In this document: piece by piece, positions 26,421 through 35,881 of the stretch
Layout of the letters: each line of letters starts with the position of its first letter
Numbering within the stretch: the stretch's first letter is position 1
DNA from: a virus
Virus record (IMG/VR): IMGVR_UViG_3300010334_002856
Location: 1 to 62,336 of that record
Length of the DNA: 62,336 nt
Direction: 5' to 3' (one strand)
The notes under the pieces: model-generated
Told to the model about the DNA's origin: nothing
The model's input: only the letters and a program-made list of their open reading frames with translations
The model's database searches: none
Translations under genes and position numbers: made by a program

Positions 26421-27172
26421 GCACACTAGGCAATTTTATGGTAATGGATTCTGCATATGGTAAATTTATTTTGCCTAGAAATTGCACACCCGGTCACCCA
26501 ACACCTAATCCGGCATCTGTAATGCTGATGACAGGCAAAACACACATAGAGCAAGAATTAAATAATATCTTCGCAATCATAAACACTTTGCCCGAAAATG
26601 CTATTATTGTGGACGGCGGAGCTAATATGGGATTCTTTACTATTCCTGTGGCACAAATGGTAAAGGCAAAAAATAGCAAAGTTGTTTCTTTTGAACCACA
26701 GAAACAATTATTCTATGCGTTGGGCGGAACCATTGCGTTAAATGAATTACCAAATGTCTTTTTATATAATTTAGGAATAGGTAGTGAACAAACTACTGCT
26801 GAAGTATCTCCTGTAGACTATAGTTTAAATACTGATTATGGTATGGTTACTATTAAAGCAACAGACTCAGCTGGGTCGTTAGATTATAGTTCTGTAGATG
26901 TTATTCCTTTAGACTATATGGAACTTCCTAGATTAGACTTTTTAAAATTAGACATTGAAGGTTTTGAATGTGAAGCATTACGTGGAGCAATTAATACTAT
27001 AGAAGCACATAGGCCATGGATTTGGATTGAGTATAATATGGCAGGCGAGGATAATATTAAAAAAGAATTGTCTAGTCTAACGGATTATGAATATCACATT
27101 GTGGATTGGCAAAATATGCTTTGTGCGCCTTCAGAAAAAATTAAAGCATCGGGTATCTTAGGTAACCGATGA
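26417..27172 (+). CDS. FkbM-type methyltransferase
   Basis: 251-residue SAM-dependent O-methyltransferase. Motif I is VDGGANMGFFT (about 70), followed by SFEPQKQ, and the FkbM hallmark LDIEGFECEAL near 175. Such enzymes methylate sugar hydroxyls in surface glycans. ATGA overlap with both fcl and the next gene. Two further FkbM genes (37958, 40582) are in the cluster. Confidence 0.8.
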   Translation: MSTLGNFMVMDSAYGKFILPRNCTPGHPTPNPASVMLMTGKTHIEQELNNIFAIINTLPENAIIVDGGANMGFFTIPVAQMVKAKNSKVVSFEPQKQLFYALGGTIALNELPNVFLYNLGIGSEQTTAEVSPVDYSLNTDYGMVTIKATDSAGSLDYSSVDVIPLDYMELPRLDFLKLDIEGFECEALRGAINTIEAHRPWIWIEYNMAGEDNIKKELSSLTDYEYHIVDWQNMLCAPSEKIKASGILGNR

Positions 27173-27951
27173 ACTCTTTAGTATTACACACTCATACTGG
27201 GTTAGGTGACCATATCATTACTAATGGCATGGTTCATTCGTTTACCGAAGACTATGACAAAGTTTATGTGCCTCATATAAAGATGTTTAGTGAATCTATA
27301 AATGCTCTATATAAAGGATTTGATAAAGTAGAACCTGTTTCATTGCCAGATATAGACATCAATCTTAATGGTAGGCATCTAATACAAAAGATAGTGGATG
27401 ATACTAAATCTGAGTATATAGGTGTCGGTGATCCTTTATTATACTATCCAGGAAGAATAGTAATGAATTCTAAGGGTGAGTTAGAGATGAGAAACATTGC
27501 TACAAACTTTGATCGTCAATTCTATGAATTGGCTGGCATGCATTTCTCTATTAGATATACTCATGCTAAAATTCCCGAATCCACAGAAAGATCCTTAGAA
27601 ATTTATAAGCAATTAACTAATGAAGAAGATTTTATTCTAGTACATGATAATAGTAGTATTAGTTCTCAGTTACCGTTAGCTTTAGATCAAGTATCTAAAC
27701 ACAAAAATCTTAAAGTAGTTAAAATACAAATGGGTGTAACTAATAATGTTTTTGATTTTGTCGACTTAATAAAGCGAGCAAAAGAGATACACGCAGTAGG
27801 AAGTTTTTTCCAATGCATTGTAGATAGTATGGTTGATCAAACATCTGCAGATCTATTCTTTCATAATATTATGATAAAACATGATGCACAAATAAATTGT
27901 GAATGGAATGATAGACGATGGATACAAATTGAGTATAGAAATAAGTATTGA
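27169..27951 (+). CDS. Putative GT-B sugar transferase, LGLGDHI paralogue 1
   Basis: 260 residues starting SLVLHTHTGLGDHIITNGMV, a glycine-rich N-terminal loop typical of GT-B enzymes, with a second part DFVDLIKRAKEIHAVGSFFQCIVDSM that fits the donor-binding half (compare GT9 and fucosyltransferase folds). A clear paralogue is at 35868. Located beside the GT10 gene. Sugar and acceptor unknown. Confidence 0.5.
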   Translation: MNSLVLHTHTGLGDHIITNGMVHSFTEDYDKVYVPHIKMFSESINALYKGFDKVEPVSLPDIDINLNGRHLIQKIVDDTKSEYIGVGDPLLYYPGRIVMNSKGELEMRNIATNFDRQFYELAGMHFSIRYTHAKIPESTERSLEIYKQLTNEEDFILVHDNSSISSQLPLALDQVSKHKNLKVVKIQMGVTNNVFDFVDLIKRAKEIHAVGSFFQCIVDSMVDQTSADLFFHNIMIKHDAQINCEWNDRRWIQIEYRNKY

Positions 27952-27960
27952 GGAAATTAA

Positions 27961-28839
27961 ATGAGTAAAAAAATAAAATTAGGTTTTGCTGACACGCACG
28001 AGCATATATCACAATTCTTCCATAGTCTATTGGCAAATAGATTTGATGTGGAAATAGATAATGAAAATCCTGATTATTTGATCTTCGGTGATAGTAATTT
28101 TGGAACAAATAATAAAAAATTTAGTAAATCGGATTGTGTTAAGATTTTCTATACAGGTGAGAATCAAAGACCAGACAATTATGACTGTCATTATGCAATT
28201 ACTTTTGATCATAACTATAGTAATTGGCATTTCCGCTTACCCTTGTTCGTAGTTTATATGTGGGCATTAGATGCTATTCACAACACTGGGCATAAGTATT
28301 ATCACATTCTCGGCGAGCATAATCCAATTCTAAAAACAGATTTTTGTTCTTTTGTTGTTAGCAATCCAGGTTGCGAAGAGCGTAATGAATTTTTTAAAGA
28401 ATTGAATAAGATAAAGAAGGTAGATAGCGGCGGAGGCTTATACAATAATATAGGTAGCAAACTAGACGGGGAACTTGCTAAGATTAATTTCTTGACCAAG
28501 CGTAAATTTAATATATGTTTTGAGTCTGGTTCTTATCCCGGTTATGCCACAGAAAAAATTCTCCATGCTTTTTATGCTAGAACTATTCCTATCTATTGGG
28601 GCAGCCCTACAATAGCATCAGACTTTAATATTCAATCTTTTATTAATGTACATGATTTTAGTAATCATGAAGAAGTAATTGATTTTGTTATGAGATTAGA
28701 TTCAGATGAGGATCTATATAACAGAGTAATATCAGCGCCTCCTTTAGCAGCAGGCATCCCTAGAGATTATATGATCTTGAACAATTTTTTAAATTGGTTT
28801 GAGTCTGTAGTTTATAACAAACAAGACATGAGAGAATAA
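27961..28839 (+). CDS. GT10-like alpha-1,3/4-fucosyltransferase
   Basis: 292 residues. The C-terminal segment FNICFESGSYPGYATEK followed by ILHAFYARTIPIYWGSP and INVHDF (about 180-225) matches the alpha-1,3-fucosyltransferase motif (FENSxxxxYxTEKxxxAxxxxxPIxxG). Donor should be GDP-fucose, which gmd and fcl upstream would make. Short spacer (9 bases) after the preceding gene; the stop overlaps the next start. Retained key residues suggest an active enzyme. Confidence 0.83.
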   Translation: MSKKIKLGFADTHEHISQFFHSLLANRFDVEIDNENPDYLIFGDSNFGTNNKKFSKSDCVKIFYTGENQRPDNYDCHYAITFDHNYSNWHFRLPLFVVYMWALDAIHNTGHKYYHILGEHNPILKTDFCSFVVSNPGCEERNEFFKELNKIKKVDSGGGLYNNIGSKLDGELAKINFLTKRKFNICFESGSYPGYATEKILHAFYARTIPIYWGSPTIASDFNIQSFINVHDFSNHEEVIDFVMRLDSDEDLYNRVISAPPLAAGIPRDYMILNNFLNWFESVVYNKQDMRE

Positions 28840-29570
28840 TGAAAATACTTACATTTATATTTAATTGGCGCGGACAATACGACAAAACAATTAAAAAGAT
28901 AGATCAACTCAGAGGGATGGGAGTTGAACCAATCGTAATTAATAGTGATGATGACCATAACGATCCTGATTGGCATAACATAGGCGAGGATAGTTATTTT
29001 ACTGCTCAGTTTATGAAAGCTTTGGAAATCTTTAAGAAAGAAAACGGTGACGTATTATTTCATATTCAGGGTGATGCATCATACGATAATTGGAAACAAT
29101 TATATGCTGATGCAGAAAAATATTTTGAAACTTATGAATGGGGAATCTATGCACCCAATGTGGATTATACTTGGTATAATTCTTCCAGAGTTGATCTACA
29201 ATTTAATATAGATGAACCCAATCTTAAAATGGTAGCAGATACAGATTGTACTTGTTGGTTTATCCACAAAGACATTATTAATATGGCAGATGAAAAAGGA
29301 ATTGATTTCTCTCCGTATAAGATGGGTTGGAGTTTTGATATAATTTATTCTGCTCTTAGCTTTTTAAGTCAAAGACCAGTTCTCCGAGATTATTCACATA
29401 CTATTGACCATCCGCCAGGAACCAATTATAATAAGGATCAAGGTGAAAGAGAGATGGCAGAATTGTATGAGTCCTTAGAAGAAGACGTCAAGGAAGCATT
29501 CTATTTCATTAAAACAGACATTACTAATCTATCAAAATACTATGAAGATCAGCTATCAACAAACGAATGA
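28839..29570 (+). CDS. Putative GT-A glycosyltransferase
   Basis: 243 residues beginning MKILTFIFNWRGQ, with VINSDDDHND, DVLFHIQGDASYD (possible metal-binding acidic motif about 80) and CTCWFIHKDI plus MGWSFDIIYSA near the C-terminus, the layout of inverting GT-A (GT2-like) enzymes. Overlaps neighbours on both sides. Substrate unknown. Confidence 0.5.
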   Translation: MKILTFIFNWRGQYDKTIKKIDQLRGMGVEPIVINSDDDHNDPDWHNIGEDSYFTAQFMKALEIFKKENGDVLFHIQGDASYDNWKQLYADAEKYFETYEWGIYAPNVDYTWYNSSRVDLQFNIDEPNLKMVADTDCTCWFIHKDIINMADEKGIDFSPYKMGWSFDIIYSALSFLSQRPVLRDYSHTIDHPPGTNYNKDQGEREMAELYESLEEDVKEAFYFIKTDITNLSKYYEDQLSTNE

Positions 29571-30462
29571 TATAATTAGGGATACCTTAATTAAAGGTGA
29601 TCCTGCATCTATTCTTCGTATTGACAATACAGCCAAGTATATTATAGAATGTATCTTAAGTAATAAACAACCTTCTTCTGAATTTTGTAATGATTCCACG
29701 GTAGTTCAAGCAGGAGTATTTCCTACAAGTGTAGAATATCTATTGGATAGCATTTATCCTGCAACTATTGACTTAATGAAACAATCTGATTTATTGGGAT
29801 TTGTTGATGTAGAAAATTCTATGCACAACGATCCTAGTAAACAATTCATATATGATACCTTTGCAGGCAGACCAATTTATTCTGGGCATTCTATACTTGT
29901 TATGGATCCGGGGGCAATTCTAGGTCATGCATCTCATGTGCCAGGTTGTATTGATCCTTGGACAAAATACCTCAAGGGTAAAAAAGTATTAGTAATATCC
30001 ACGCACGCAGAAACAATTAAGTATCAATGGAATCGTATAAAACAAATATGGGGCAAGGATAAAGATATAATTGCACCTTTTGAACTAGCAGGTGTTATAC
30101 GAAGTCCATTTCATCCTATGATGGATGATAGACAATATCCCGGTTGTAATAGTTGGTCGGATACTGTCGGTTATATTATGGAAGAAATGTCTAAATATGA
30201 CTATGATGTTTTACTTTCTGGCGCAACAACATCGTCTCCTTTTTATGTAGACTATGCTAAACAACAAGGTAAAATAGGTATTCAAACGGGTGGAGCTATA
30301 CAAATATTCTTTGGTATACTAGGATATAGATGGACAAAGGTTGATGGTTACAAAGGTTGGTATAATATGTACAATGACCATTGGATGTATCCTATGCCCA
30401 TAGATAGTGCGCAGAAGCGCGAGGATTATAAATTTTTAGAAACTAATTTTGCATACTGGTAA
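29542..30462 (+). CDS. Putative GT-D-like glycosyltransferase
   Basis: 306 residues. N-terminal ASILRIDNTAKYIIE resembles the R-(F/I)-G/D-(D/N)-x-E region of GT-D (DUF1792-like) enzymes. The later pattern KKVLVISTHAETI, DYDVLLSGATTSSPFYVDYA and GKIGIQTGGAIQIFFG fits the family's glycine-rich strands. Overlaps the preceding gene by 29 bases. The assignment is by pattern resemblance only. Confidence 0.45.
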   Translation: MKISYQQTNDIIRDTLIKGDPASILRIDNTAKYIIECILSNKQPSSEFCNDSTVVQAGVFPTSVEYLLDSIYPATIDLMKQSDLLGFVDVENSMHNDPSKQFIYDTFAGRPIYSGHSILVMDPGAILGHASHVPGCIDPWTKYLKGKKVLVISTHAETIKYQWNRIKQIWGKDKDIIAPFELAGVIRSPFHPMMDDRQYPGCNSWSDTVGYIMEEMSKYDYDVLLSGATTSSPFYVDYAKQQGKIGIQTGGAIQIFFGILGYRWTKVDGYKGWYNMYNDHWMYPMPIDSAQKREDYKFLETNFAYW

Positions 30463-30463
30463 T

Positions 30464-31786
30464 ATGAATAAACAAGATATCATTAATGGTGTAGCTGCTT
30501 ATTTTCAGAATAAGGCAGCAAATAAGACATGGACTGCGGGTAAAGATTTCGTAAATTACGCAGGCCCCTATTTTGACGAACACGAGTATTTGTCTGTCAT
30601 AGATACTTTACTCGATGGTTGGTTAGTTATGGGGGACAAGTCATTAAAGTTTGAGAAGGAATTCCCTAAACAGTTTGGTAAAGAACGCGGTATCTTAACA
30701 AACTCAGGATCAAGTTCCAATCTACTTATGATGGCTACATTGACTTCTAAAAGAGGTTATAATTTACCTAAAGGTACTAAAGTATTAATGCCAATCGCAG
30801 GATTTCCTACAACGCTAAACCCTACATTACAACTAGGGTTTGAACCTGTATTTTTAGACATTGAATTAGACACACTTAATCTAGATTTAACCAAAGCAGA
30901 AGAATTAATTAAGCAACATAATATTAAGGTAATTACATTTGCTCACGTATTAGGCAATCCTCCTAATATGAGATGGGTTATGGAATTAGTTAATAAGTAT
31001 GATTTAATCTTATTGGAAGATTGTTGTGATGCTTTAGGTAGTACTTATGACGGCAAGCCATTAGGATCATTTGGTGAAATGGCATCTTGTTCTTTTTATC
31101 CTGCACATCATATGACTATGGGTGAGGGCGGATTTGTAGCATGTAAAACTTATGAGACAGAAGTTATTGCTAGATCATTTAGAGAATGGGGCAGAGGTTG
31201 TTATTGTGTAGGTCCTGAAGCCAACAAACTAAAGTGTGGTACTTGCGGTAAACGATTCCAAGAATGGATTCCTACAATGCCGGGTGAAATATTTGACCAC
31301 AAGTATGTGTATGATGAAATTGGTTATAATTTAAAACCAATTGAAATGCAGGGAGCAATGGGATTAGTTCAACTAGAAAAATTAGATCAGATTCATTTCC
31401 TACGCAGACGTAACTATAAATTGTTATTTGATATCTATAGTAAGTATGAAGAGTATTTCCATTTGCCTAGACCACAAGAACATTCTGATCCCAGTTGGTT
31501 TGCATTCCCCTTAACTATTCGTAAAGGTTCTCCTTTTACACGAAGTGATATTGTGGAATACTTAGAAGAGAAACTTATTCAGACAAGGCCATATTTTGCT
31601 GGTAATATTATGCTACAACCTGCGTATTCTCATATTATGGATCCTGCAGATGCTAAAGCAAATTTCCCTATTGCAACAATGGTTATGACAAACACATTCT
31701 TCCATGGAACAAGTCCAGTTATTACACCCGAACAAATTGAATATATTGGTGAAGTTGTAGATGGATTTATGGGTTTATTTACTTAG
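30464..31786 (+). CDS. RfbH/E1-like PLP- and Fe-S-dependent sugar 3-dehydrase
   Basis: 440-residue DegT-family protein. The usual PLP lysine position reads SFYPAHHMTMGEGG (His about 213), the Lys-to-His change seen in ColD and RfbH/E1 dehydratases rather than transaminases. GCYCV near 245 and KCGTCGKRF near 257 give the cysteines expected for the 2Fe-2S cluster of RfbH/E1. DHKYVYDEIGYNLKP also matches. It removes the 3-hydroxyl on the way to 3,6-dideoxyhexoses. ATG 30464 follows the preceding stop by 1 base. Confidence 0.85.
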   Translation: MNKQDIINGVAAYFQNKAANKTWTAGKDFVNYAGPYFDEHEYLSVIDTLLDGWLVMGDKSLKFEKEFPKQFGKERGILTNSGSSSNLLMMATLTSKRGYNLPKGTKVLMPIAGFPTTLNPTLQLGFEPVFLDIELDTLNLDLTKAEELIKQHNIKVITFAHVLGNPPNMRWVMELVNKYDLILLEDCCDALGSTYDGKPLGSFGEMASCSFYPAHHMTMGEGGFVACKTYETEVIARSFREWGRGCYCVGPEANKLKCGTCGKRFQEWIPTMPGEIFDHKYVYDEIGYNLKPIEMQGAMGLVQLEKLDQIHFLRRRNYKLLFDIYSKYEEYFHLPRPQEHSDPSWFAFPLTIRKGSPFTRSDIVEYLEEKLIQTRPYFAGNIMLQPAYSHIMDPADAKANFPIATMVMTNTFFHGTSPVITPEQIEYIGEVVDGFMGLFT

Positions 31787-31793
31787 GAAAAAT

Positions 31794-32804
31794 ATGAGAG
31801 TATGCGATTGGATTGCTAATTACTTATACCAGCAAGGTATTACTAAAGTCCATGGGTTAATGGGCGGGGGTGCTAGCGGATTAAACGATGGTTTTATTAA
31901 GCACGGTAAGATAGGTTATATCTGTTATCATCATGAACAAGGTGCCGGTCATGCTGCTATTGGTGAGAGTAAATTTACAGGTGAACTCTCAGTAGTCAAT
32001 CCTACAACAGGATGTGCGGGAACTAACTGTGCTACATCTGTATTAAATGCCTGGCAAGATGGTGTCCCTGTTTTATTTTTATCAGGCAATGTTAGATTAA
32101 ATACTTGTAGTAGTTGGATCAATATGCAAAAGGGTATTAGTCTTAGAAAATATGGTGTCCAAGAACACGATATTGTTAGTACATATGCCGGGATGACTAA
32201 ATATAGTAAGTTTATTACTAGCCCCGAAGATGTAGCATATCAATTAAGTTATGCTATACACCTAGCTAAAGAAGGTCGTCGAGGTCCTGTTTGGATAGAT
32301 ATTCCGGGAGATGTACAAACAGCACAAATGCCAGAGGATTATACTTTATATGTAGACCCAGCCCCATCCTATACGAGAAATAATTTATCTAGAATAAAGA
32401 CTATACTAGATACAGCACAAAGACCAGTTGTCTTGGCAGGTTACGGTATCAGACAAAGTAACACAGTTAAAGAATTTGTAAATTTTATTGAAACATATGA
32501 TTTACCTTTTGTTAGTACATATGGTGCAAGAGATTACTTTCCTGGGTCACATCCTTTGAATATTGGTGCGGTAGGTATTAAGGGTAGCAGAGCAGGGAAT
32601 TTTGCTATGCAGAATGCGGATTGTTTATTAGTATTGGGTAGTAGTTTAAATTCTAGTGTTGTTGGATATGACCCAACCCAGTTTAGCCCTGAGAGTTATA
32701 AAATACTAATTGACATAGATGATAATGAACTAAAGAAAGATGTACTATTTATCAATGAAAAGATTTGTATGTCGCTATCTGACTTTTTTAAGGAAATGAT
32801 ATGA
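31794..32804 (+). CDS. ThDP-dependent enzyme, N-terminal subunit (acetolactate synthase/YerE-like)
   Basis: 336 residues covering the pyrimidine-binding and central domains of ThDP enzymes: YHHEQGAGHAAIG with the catalytic Glu (about 48), GELSVVNPTTGCAGTN, GPVWIDIPGDVQ, and a middle RPVVLAGYGIR domain. The cofactor-diphosphate domain is encoded by the next gene (ATGA overlap). Together they equal a full-length acetolactate synthase-type enzyme (583 residues). Next to RfbH it suggests a YerE-like addition of a two-carbon branch to a deoxy sugar. ATG 31794 has TAGGAAAAAT upstream. Confidence 0.82.
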   Translation: MRVCDWIANYLYQQGITKVHGLMGGGASGLNDGFIKHGKIGYICYHHEQGAGHAAIGESKFTGELSVVNPTTGCAGTNCATSVLNAWQDGVPVLFLSGNVRLNTCSSWINMQKGISLRKYGVQEHDIVSTYAGMTKYSKFITSPEDVAYQLSYAIHLAKEGRRGPVWIDIPGDVQTAQMPEDYTLYVDPAPSYTRNNLSRIKTILDTAQRPVVLAGYGIRQSNTVKEFVNFIETYDLPFVSTYGARDYFPGSHPLNIGAVGIKGSRAGNFAMQNADCLLVLGSSLNSSVVGYDPTQFSPESYKILIDIDDNELKKDVLFINEKICMSLSDFFKEMI

Positions 32805-33544
32805 AGCATCAACATTGGATAGATAAATGTAACCATTGGAAAAATATTTGGCCGGTAATGCAACCCGAGTGGGAAGCAACTAATGAAAATAACGCATTAA
32901 ATTTATACGCAGTATTAGATGCTATTAATAAACACAGTAGACCCGAAGACATTTTAATGGGGGATGCTGGTAGTATTAGTTATGCTGGTCCTGTTGCATT
33001 AAATGTTAAACAGGGACAACGATTTATATCGAGCCCAGCACAAGCAGATATGGGCTGGGCATTACCGGCGGCAATCGGTGTAAGCATGGCTAGTAATCAA
33101 CCTGTTGTATCTATTATGGGTGATGGTAGTTTTATGAGCAATCTTCAAGAACTGGCTGTGGTAAAACTCCATGATCTTAATATTAAGTTTATTATATTGA
33201 ATAACAATGGCTACTTAAGTATTAAAAATACTCAATCTAAATACTTTGATGGGCGAGTATTCGGTACAAGTTCTGAATCAGGATTATGGTTTCCTGATTT
33301 TAGAAACATTGCTGCATCCTTTGGTATGAAATATGCTCCTATTAAAAATAAAACTAGTCTTGATAATTTACCTAGATTATTAGAAACAGTTGGTCCTATG
33401 ATTATAGATTGTAAATGTTTAGAAGACCAGGAGATCTTACCAGCGCAAGCATTGAAGAATGGCAAGCAAGCTGGTCTGCATGATATGACTCCGTTCCTTT
33501 CAGATGAGGAATTAACCAAAGAAATGATAGTGAAAATAAAATGA
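32801..33544 (+). CDS. ThDP-dependent enzyme, C-terminal subunit (diphosphate-binding)
   Basis: 247 residues. The ThDP-diphosphate/Mg motif runs from MGDGSFMSNLQE (about 106) to LNNNGYLS (about 135), the GDG-x~27-NN signature. MGDAGSISYAG and SPAQADMGWALPAAIG precede it, matching acetolactate synthase-like enzymes. It begins in a different frame overlapping the upstream gene by ATGA, so the split looks designed, not a frameshift. The stop overlaps the next start. Confidence 0.83.
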   Translation: MKHQHWIDKCNHWKNIWPVMQPEWEATNENNALNLYAVLDAINKHSRPEDILMGDAGSISYAGPVALNVKQGQRFISSPAQADMGWALPAAIGVSMASNQPVVSIMGDGSFMSNLQELAVVKLHDLNIKFIILNNNGYLSIKNTQSKYFDGRVFGTSSESGLWFPDFRNIAASFGMKYAPIKNKTSLDNLPRLLETVGPMIIDCKCLEDQEILPAQALKNGKQAGLHDMTPFLSDEELTKEMIVKIK

Positions 33545-34305
33545 AGAATATTCTTATTTTAGGTGCTGGAGGATTTATAGGTTCATACATAGCTCCTCGA
33601 TTAGCAAAGAATAATGCAGTAATGTCTATCTCCAAACCGGGTATAGATGTAACTGACGCTGCCGCTGTAAGAAATGTATTAGAACTATCTCAACCCGATT
33701 TCGTTATAAATTGTCTTACTTTTGGTGGCAACGAAAATGTTAACAGTAATGATCCAAGTATAGTTGCTAAAAACTTAGCAATGTATTATAATTTCAAATC
33801 CAATTCTGATTTATTTGGAAGATACATTAATATAGGATCCGGTATTGAACAAGATTATTCCAATAACAGCGCATATGCTTTTTCTAAAAGAATGATTTCT
33901 AGGGATTTAGATCCCAGTAAATTTACCAATCTTAAATTGTTTGGATGTTTTGGTTCCGAAGAAAAGGAAAGTAGATTATTAAAAAAATTTTTAGCATCGG
34001 ATGGTCCTTTCGTTTTAACTAATGATAGAAAATTTGATTATATCTACATTGGCGATTTTTATAAAATTATAGAATATGTTATAAACAACAACTATCATCA
34101 CAGGCAAATAGATTGCGTGTATAAAAAGAAAAGAACATTGAGTGAATTTTTACAACTATTCTGCGATATAAATAATATAGATAAAGAAATAATAGTTGAA
34201 TCCACAAGTGATAAACCATATATTGGCGATTCCACTATGCTAGATCTTTTATCAGATTTTGATCTATATGGTGTTATGTACGGAATGAAAGAATATATGA
34301 AATGA
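33541..34305 (+). CDS. NAD(P)-dependent sugar reductase/epimerase (SDR)
   Basis: 254 residues, shorter than most extended SDRs. NILILGAGGFIGSYIAPRL gives the nucleotide site; INIGSGIEQ and YAFSK (about 110) carry the catalytic Ser/Tyr/Lys. Similar to RmlD-type reductases. Following RfbH and the ThDP enzyme, it could reduce the keto group of the product, as YerF does. ATGA overlaps both sides. Confidence 0.67.
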   Translation: MKNILILGAGGFIGSYIAPRLAKNNAVMSISKPGIDVTDAAAVRNVLELSQPDFVINCLTFGGNENVNSNDPSIVAKNLAMYYNFKSNSDLFGRYINIGSGIEQDYSNNSAYAFSKRMISRDLDPSKFTNLKLFGCFGSEEKESRLLKKFLASDGPFVLTNDRKFDYIYIGDFYKIIEYVINNNYHHRQIDCVYKKKRTLSEFLQLFCDINNIDKEIIVESTSDKPYIGDSTMLDLLSDFDLYGVMYGMKEYMK

Positions 34306-35246
34306 AAATACTTTATGTCACAGGATGTTTAGGATTTATAGGTTACCATGTAACCAAAAAATTCCTAGATGAAGGTCATTATGTTTATGGTATAGATAGT
34401 AAAACATACGCTAGTAATAGAGACTTTCTTTATGAATTACTAGAATATAAAAATTTTAAATTTGATGGTTGCGATATAAACAATATCGAACGATTAGTTG
34501 ATTGTGATTACTTTATTAATACTGCCGCAGAAACTCATGTGGACAATAGTATTGTCAGCTCAGATGTTTTCCTGCGAAGTAACATCAACGGAGTTCATAA
34601 GATATTAGAACTCATCAAACAAAAACCAAAATCACGAAGACCGACACTGCTACACTTTAGTACAGATGAAGTGTATGGTGACTTAGTCTCAGGGTTTCAT
34701 ACTGAAACAGATTTATTAAAACCAAGCAATCCATATTCCGCAACTAAAGCTGCCGCAGATATGTTAGTTATTGCCTGGGCAAGAACATATGATATTCCTT
34801 ACGTAATTGTTAGACCAACTAATAATTATGGCATAGGACAATATGTAGAAAAATTTATTCCACGAGCATGCAAGAATTTAACTTTAAATAGACCAATCGT
34901 TATGCACGATAACGGTGAACCTATTAGAACATGGCTTCATGTTTCAGATACGGCAAATGCAGTTTCTTTAATTGTTTCTCAAAATGTTACCAATGAGATT
35001 TATAATATCTCGGGTAACTATGAAGAAAAGAATATCGTTGTTGCAAGAAAAATTATAGATAATTATTTTGGCACCGGAACAGACTACGACAAGTATATGG
35101 ATTTTTCGGAAAAGCGCCAGGGTCAAGATGTACGTTATGCTATAGATGATAGTAAGTTAAAAAGTATAGGTTGGTCATGCGAAGCAGATTTTGATACTTG
35201 TTTGGAAGAAGTTGTGGATTGGCACAAGTCAAATTTTGTATGGTAG
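34302..35246 (+). CDS. NDP-glucose 4,6-dehydratase-like (RmlB family)
   Basis: 314 residues. VTGCLGFIGYHV is the NAD site; INTAAETHVDNSI, FSTDEVYGDL (Thr-Asp-Glu catalytic triad about 121-123), NPYSATKAAADML (Tyr/Lys about 145) and RPTNNYGIGQYVEKFIP are RmlB signatures. It would make a 4-keto-6-deoxy sugar nucleotide, the substrate class for RfbH. Whether the nucleotide is dTDP or CDP cannot be told. Confidence 0.83.
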   Translation: MKILYVTGCLGFIGYHVTKKFLDEGHYVYGIDSKTYASNRDFLYELLEYKNFKFDGCDINNIERLVDCDYFINTAAETHVDNSIVSSDVFLRSNINGVHKILELIKQKPKSRRPTLLHFSTDEVYGDLVSGFHTETDLLKPSNPYSATKAAADMLVIAWARTYDIPYVIVRPTNNYGIGQYVEKFIPRACKNLTLNRPIVMHDNGEPIRTWLHVSDTANAVSLIVSQNVTNEIYNISGNYEEKNIVVARKIIDNYFGTGTDYDKYMDFSEKRQGQDVRYAIDDSKLKSIGWSCEADFDTCLEEVVDWHKSNFVW

Positions 35247-35881
35247 ACAAATACTTCACATTTAGTATTTGGGGCGATAATCCTAAATATCTTCAGGGCG
35301 CAATTAGAAATGCAGAACTTGCAGAAGAAATATTTCCTGAATGGAAATGCGTATTTTACTACGATGCAACCGTACCAAAAGAAACAATAGATAAACTATC
35401 TGCATTTAAAAATACAATAGTTAAAGAAGTAACAGATGATAGTTTTGGTGCATTCTGGAGATTTGAAATGATGTTCAATAATCCAGGTGTGATATTATCT
35501 AGGGACACAGATTCAAGATTAAGTTTAAGAGAAAAAGAACTTATTGACAACTGGCTCGAATCCGAATATAATTATATGGTTATTCGAGACCACGACGCAC
35601 ACTACGAATTTCCTATATTAGCAGGTATGTGGGGTAAGAAGAATATAATAATGGATAGTACACTTAAGGATGCTATGCAAGAATATATTTCCGTTAAACA
35701 ATATTTGGTAGATCAATTTTATTTGAGAGATAAAGTTTGGCCAAACATAATGAACGATACTGCAATATATGGAGTTAAAGAAGTAGATTGGATGAGAGAG
35801 ACATATGATTTTGAAAATAACAATTTCATAGGTCAAACATACACAGAAAACGATGAGCCTGTATACGATGGAAAAATTTAA
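35240..35881 (+). CDS. Putative GT-A glycosyltransferase
   Basis: 213 residues starting MVDKYFTFSIWGD. SFGAFWRFEMMF and VILSRDTDSRLSLREK (DTD metal motif about 95) fit a small GT-A enzyme acting with a nucleotide sugar. ATG 35240 overlaps the dehydratase stop by 7 bases; an upstream TTG is not used. The product ends in the overlap with the next gene. Confidence 0.55.
   Translation: MVDKYFTFSIWGDNPKYLQGAIRNAELAEEIFPEWKCVFYYDATVPKETIDKLSAFKNTIVKEVTDDSFGAFWRFEMMFNNPGVILSRDTDSRLSLREKELIDNWLESEYNYMVIRDHDAHYEFPILAGMWGKKNIIMDSTLKDAMQEYISVKQYLVDQFYLRDKVWPNIMNDTAIYGVKEVDWMRETYDFENNNFIGQTYTENDEPVYDGKI

Noticed and set aside
31794-33544. ThDP enzyme split read as a frameshift or intron
   Set aside because: The break falls between domains with a clean ATGA stop/start overlap and no gap, so two subunits are more likely.
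34167-34174. TATAAATA inside the SDR gene
   Set aside because: Mid-gene in AT-rich coding sequence with no downstream gene start nearby; chance match.
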